Source: Bartonella krasnovii (GTDB lineage: Bacteria; Pseudomonadota; Alphaproteobacteria; Rhizobiales; Rhizobiaceae). Taken from it: a DNA stretch of 64,000 nucleotides. Within the stretch, counting starts at the first letter, position 1. Each line of letters begins with the position of its first letter. Shown piece by piece: positions 61,319 through 64,000 of this stretch. Under the pieces are notes generated by a model, which did not search any database, was not told where the DNA came from, and saw nothing but the letters and a program-made list of their open reading frames with translations. The translations under genes were made by a program, and so were the position numbers. The DNA lies in assembly GCF_003606345.3 (NCBI RefSeq), contig NZ_CP031844.2, forward strand, positions 1,178,001 through 1,242,000, given 5' to 3'.

Positions 61319-62719
61319 ATGAACAGTAAACAAAATTTAAAAGATGATCCTCAAAAGAAACTACAACGTGGCCTCGATAACCGTCACGTACAACTTATAG
61401 CTCTGGGTGGAGCTATTGGAACAGGACTCTTCATGGGGTCAGGAAAAACGATTAGTGTAGCAGGTCCTTCAATCCTCCTCGTTTATGCGATTATTGGTTG
61501 TGCTCTATACTTTGTCATGCGTGCTATGGGAGAATTATTGCTTTCTAATTCACAATATCGATCTCTTATTGATTTTTCAACCGATATGCTAGGACCGGGA
61601 GTTGCTTTTTTTGTTGGCTGGAACTATTGGCTAAGCTGGGTTGTGACTGGAGCTGCAGACATTATAGCTATCATTAACTATATGCATTTTTGGTGGCCAA
61701 CACTTAATCCATGGATTGTTGTTTTTGCTTGCATTGGTTTCTTTTTAATTCTTAATCTCCTTGCCGTAAAGTTTTTTGGTGAACTTGAATTCTGGTTTGG
61801 TCTTATCAAAATCGTAGCAATTTTAGCATTAGTTATTGTTGGATTTTATATGATCGCTACAGGCTTTACCTCTCCAAATGGTACTGTTGCCTCTCTTAAC
61901 CATGTATGGAATGGCGGTGATATATTTCCCCGGGGAATTACAGGTTTTTTTGCTGGATTTCAAATTGCCATTTTTTCTTTTGTTGGTATCGAAATTGCTG
62001 GAACAACGGCAGCTGAAGTCAAAGAACCTAAAAAAGTTCTCCCTAAAGCAATTAATGCCATACCGGTGCGTATTGTACTCTTTTACATCCTTTCTCTTGC
62101 TGTAATTATGTCCGTTACACCTTGGAATCAAATTGTTCCAGAAAAAAGCCCCTTTGTCTCCATGTTTTGGCTTGCAGGCATCCCAATAGCTGCTGGTTTA
62201 GTCAATTTTGTTGTTCTCACCTCGGCCGCCTCTTCAGCCAATAGTGGTATTTTTTCAACTAGCCGCATGATATACGGTCTTGCAACACAAAAAGGTGCTC
62301 CTCCAATTTTAGGAAAGCTTTCCAAATACCGTGTTCCAGCCAATGCTCTGTTCTTTTCCTGCCTATGTATTCTAGTGGGATACACAATTGCGTCATCATC
62401 TCCAAGCATCATAAGTGCCTTTACAATTGTGACAAGTATTTCAGCGATTGCATTTTTATTCGTATGGTCCATTATTTTGATTAGCTATATTGTGTATCGT
62501 CGCAATCACCCTCATTTACATGCTGAATCCGTCTACAAAATGCCAGGTGGTGTCATCATGTGTGGGATTGTGTTAGTATTTTTTGCTTTCATGCTCTATC
62601 TCTTGACATTAGAACATGATACCTTCACAGCTTTAAAATACAGTATCTTCTGGTTTATTTTCTTAGGCATAATGTATTTTATGTTTATAAGAAAAAAAAT
62701 TGCTCCAAAAAATAAATAA
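61319..62719 (+). CDS. cycA: D-serine/D-alanine/glycine permease, copy 1
   Basis: Proton-coupled inner-membrane amino acid symporter of the AAT family (APC superfamily), 466 residues and 12 membrane segments. It shares long stretches with enterobacterial CycA: NRHVQLIALGGAIGTGLFMG, FVVLTSAASSANSGIFSTSR and VTPWNQIVPEKSPFVSMF. CycA-type substrates (D-serine, D-alanine, glycine) are inferred from that similarity. AAAGGGAA precedes the ATG. A terminator follows, so it is transcribed on its own. Confidence 0.92.
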   Translation: MNSKQNLKDDPQKKLQRGLDNRHVQLIALGGAIGTGLFMGSGKTISVAGPSILLVYAIIGCALYFVMRAMGELLLSNSQYRSLIDFSTDMLGPGVAFFVGWNYWLSWVVTGAADIIAIINYMHFWWPTLNPWIVVFACIGFFLILNLLAVKFFGELEFWFGLIKIVAILALVIVGFYMIATGFTSPNGTVASLNHVWNGGDIFPRGITGFFAGFQIAIFSFVGIEIAGTTAAEVKEPKKVLPKAINAIPVRIVLFYILSLAVIMSVTPWNQIVPEKSPFVSMFWLAGIPIAAGLVNFVVLTSAASSANSGIFSTSRMIYGLATQKGAPPILGKLSKYRVPANALFFSCLCILVGYTIASSSPSIISAFTIVTSISAIAFLFVWSIILISYIVYRRNHPHLHAESVYKMPGGVIMCGIVLVFFAFMLYLLTLEHDTFTALKYSIFWFIFLGIMYFMFIRKKIAPKNK

Positions 62720-62738
62720 AATCGATGCAAAACGTTTC

Positions 62739-62770
62739 AAAAAAGAGTAACTAAGGTTACTCTTTTTTTT
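62739..62770 (+). terminator. Rho-independent terminator of cycA copy 1
   Basis: Stem GAGTAAC/GTTACTC extended by A/T pairs, loop TAAG, followed by a run of eight T. It lies about 20 bases after the stop codon. The flanking A run makes it potentially bidirectional. Confidence 0.9.
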
Positions 62771-62772
62771 AC

Positions 62773-62900
62773 TTAACCTTCTTTTGACACCTCAAAAAAG
62801 AAGATTTCTCCTAGCACCGTTTTGTAAGCAATCTGGCCTGTTAAGGGAAATGCTGCTGACCACTTATATGGTTCACCTCCATAAGGCTCTATGGGCAACC
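62773..62900 (-). pseudogene. Possible C-terminal gene remnant
   Basis: On the minus strand an open frame of about 42 codons ends in TAA at 62773-62775 and reads RLPIEPYGGEPYKWSAAF followed by PLTGQIAYKTVLGEIFFFEV, with a protein-like composition. It has no start codon and a TAG just before it. I cannot name the source protein. Confidence 0.25.
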
Positions 62901-63407
62901 TCTACCCTAAATACTGACTACACATTCTAAAAATACCTAATGTATAAAATTTTCTATGCTTTATCACTGCTCTAAACAACGATGTTGTAAGGCATAATAG
63001 GATAAAACACGAGCTATTCTGTAAAGAATTTTTTCTATAAAAATATTTTTTTAGTAAACTATAAATTCTTATTTTTCCAAAACTATTTTAAATATATTTT
63101 ATATAATAATTACAGTTATTATGAATAATAAATCCATAGTAATATAGATAATAAGTAAAATATTATATAATATATTTTTAATATAAGTATGAATAAATAA
63201 TAAAAAATAAATTTTTATAATAAAAATTTATATGACATAAATTTTTATAAAATAATTATTTCATTAATTTATGAATTTTTTTCTTTATTTATATAAAATA
63301 ATAGAAAAAAAAACCTTTACTCCTCCAGCATATCATGTTCCGATAGAAGAGATTATCTTTTTGAGGGTAATTTTTATTTTAAAATAACTAAAGGGAAATT
63401 CCCAAAA

Positions 63408-64000
63408 ATGAACAAACAAAATTTAGAAAAAAAAACGAAGAAGAAATTGCAACGTGGGCTCCATAACCGCCACATACAACTTATAGCCCTTGGTGGAGCA
63501 ATTGGAACAGGTCTCTTTATGGGATCAGGAAAAACAATTAGTGTAGCAGGTCCCTCAATCCTCCTCGTTTACGCAATTATTGGCTGTGCTCTATACTTTG
63601 TCATGCGCGCCATGGGAGAATTGTTACTTTCTAATACACAATATCGATCTTTTATTGACTTCTCGACCGATCTTCTAGGGCCATGTGCTGGCTTTTTTAT
63701 CGGCTGGACATATTGGTTGTGTTGGATTGTCACTGGAACTGCTGAAATTATCGCTATTGTCACTTATGCACACTTTTGGTGGCCTGAACTCAATCCATGG
63801 ATTCCTGTTATCATTGGTCTTATGTCCTTTTTAATCCTTAACCTCGTTGCCGTAAAACTCTTTGGCGAACTTGAGTTTTGGTTTGGTTTTATCAAAATCG
63901 TAGCAATTTTGGTTTTAATTGTTGTGGGATTTTATATGACCTTCACCGGTTTTATCTCTCCAAACGGTACGGTTGCTTCTCTTAGCAATATATGGAATGG
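63408..64000 (+). CDS. cycA: D-serine/D-alanine/glycine permease, copy 2 (3' end outside window)
   Basis: Second AAT-family permease, 197 codons visible before the window ends. It starts MNKQNLEKKTKKKLQRGLHN and is nearly identical to copy 1 from about residue 17 to 95 (IQLIALGGAIGTGLFMGSGK), then more divergent (GWTYWLCWIVTGTAEIIAIV versus GWNYWLSWVVTGAADIIAII). AAAGGGAAA precedes the ATG, as in copy 1. Tandem duplication followed by divergence may have given a different substrate range. Confidence 0.9.
   Translation, partial: MNKQNLEKKTKKKLQRGLHNRHIQLIALGGAIGTGLFMGSGKTISVAGPSILLVYAIIGCALYFVMRAMGELLLSNTQYRSFIDFSTDLLGPCAGFFIGWTYWLCWIVTGTAEIIAIVTYAHFWWPELNPWIPVIIGLMSFLILNLVAVKLFGELEFWFGFIKIVAILVLIVVGFYMTFTGFISPNGTVASLSNIWN

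Larger units (their letters stand above)
62720..63407. other. Intergenic region between the two cycA copies
   Basis: 688 bases. The left end holds the terminator and a short minus-strand coding remnant (62773-62900). The middle (about 63040-63300) is almost purely A and T. The right end, from about 63318, resembles the leader of copy 1. Confidence 0.6.

Overview
The window looks like a chromosomal segment of an AT-rich alphaproteobacterium, most likely a Bartonella species. This is inferred from gene content: a hemin-binding/Omp31-type porin, a PopZ-like polar protein, pcm next to a tolC homologue, secY-adk-rpsM order, Brucella-like ribosomal protein sequences, low GC and many decayed spacers. 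The species cannot be named from the sequence alone.

Positions 1-7400 (minus strand) hold alaS (3' end outside the window), recA, rarA and a DegP/HtrA protease, with an 850-base gene-free gap between recA and rarA. Positions 7600-26400 (minus strand) hold the str-S10-spc-alpha ribosomal supercluster, read rpsL-rpsG-fusA-tuf-rpsJ through rpsM-rpsK-rpoA-rplQ, with secY and adk inside. It ends at a clear rho-independent terminator. rpoBC, the usual neighbour ahead of rpsL, is absent; a divergent xthA lies there instead.

Positions 26700-32700 hold xthA, a glutamate/aspartate ABC transporter operon (gltI-J-K-L, with a hairpin after gltI), a decayed exoR-like pseudogene and an orphan Fur-box-like palindrome in a gene-free stretch. 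Positions 32700-46200 hold valS, a popZ-like gene, pcm-tolC, tRNA-Cys, tRNA-Asn, a DEAD-box helicase, a secreted hypothetical protein, ilvA, tRNA-Leu, and a hemin-binding-type outer-membrane protein with a very AT-rich upstream region.

Positions 46000-57000 hold an envelope and transport group: a small periplasmic protein overlapping a large MscS-type channel, a fused secDF, a CPA2 cation/proton antiporter with an RCK domain, an UPF0104 membrane protein, tRNA-Lys and a TerC-CBS-CorC membrane protein.

The most unusual region is 57658-60592. Four tightly overlapping plus-strand genes encode a 2-oxoglutarate/Fe(II) dioxygenase of the amino-acid hydroxylase type, a D-2-hydroxyacid dehydrogenase, an FAH-family hydrolase and a LysE/RhtB exporter. 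The arginine codons are mostly AGA/AGG, unlike the flanking genes, which suggests acquisition by transfer. The dioxygenase carries a single-base deletion that removes its distal histidine. The window ends with two tandem cycA-like D-serine/D-alanine/glycine permease genes that also share upstream sequence; the second is cut by the window edge.
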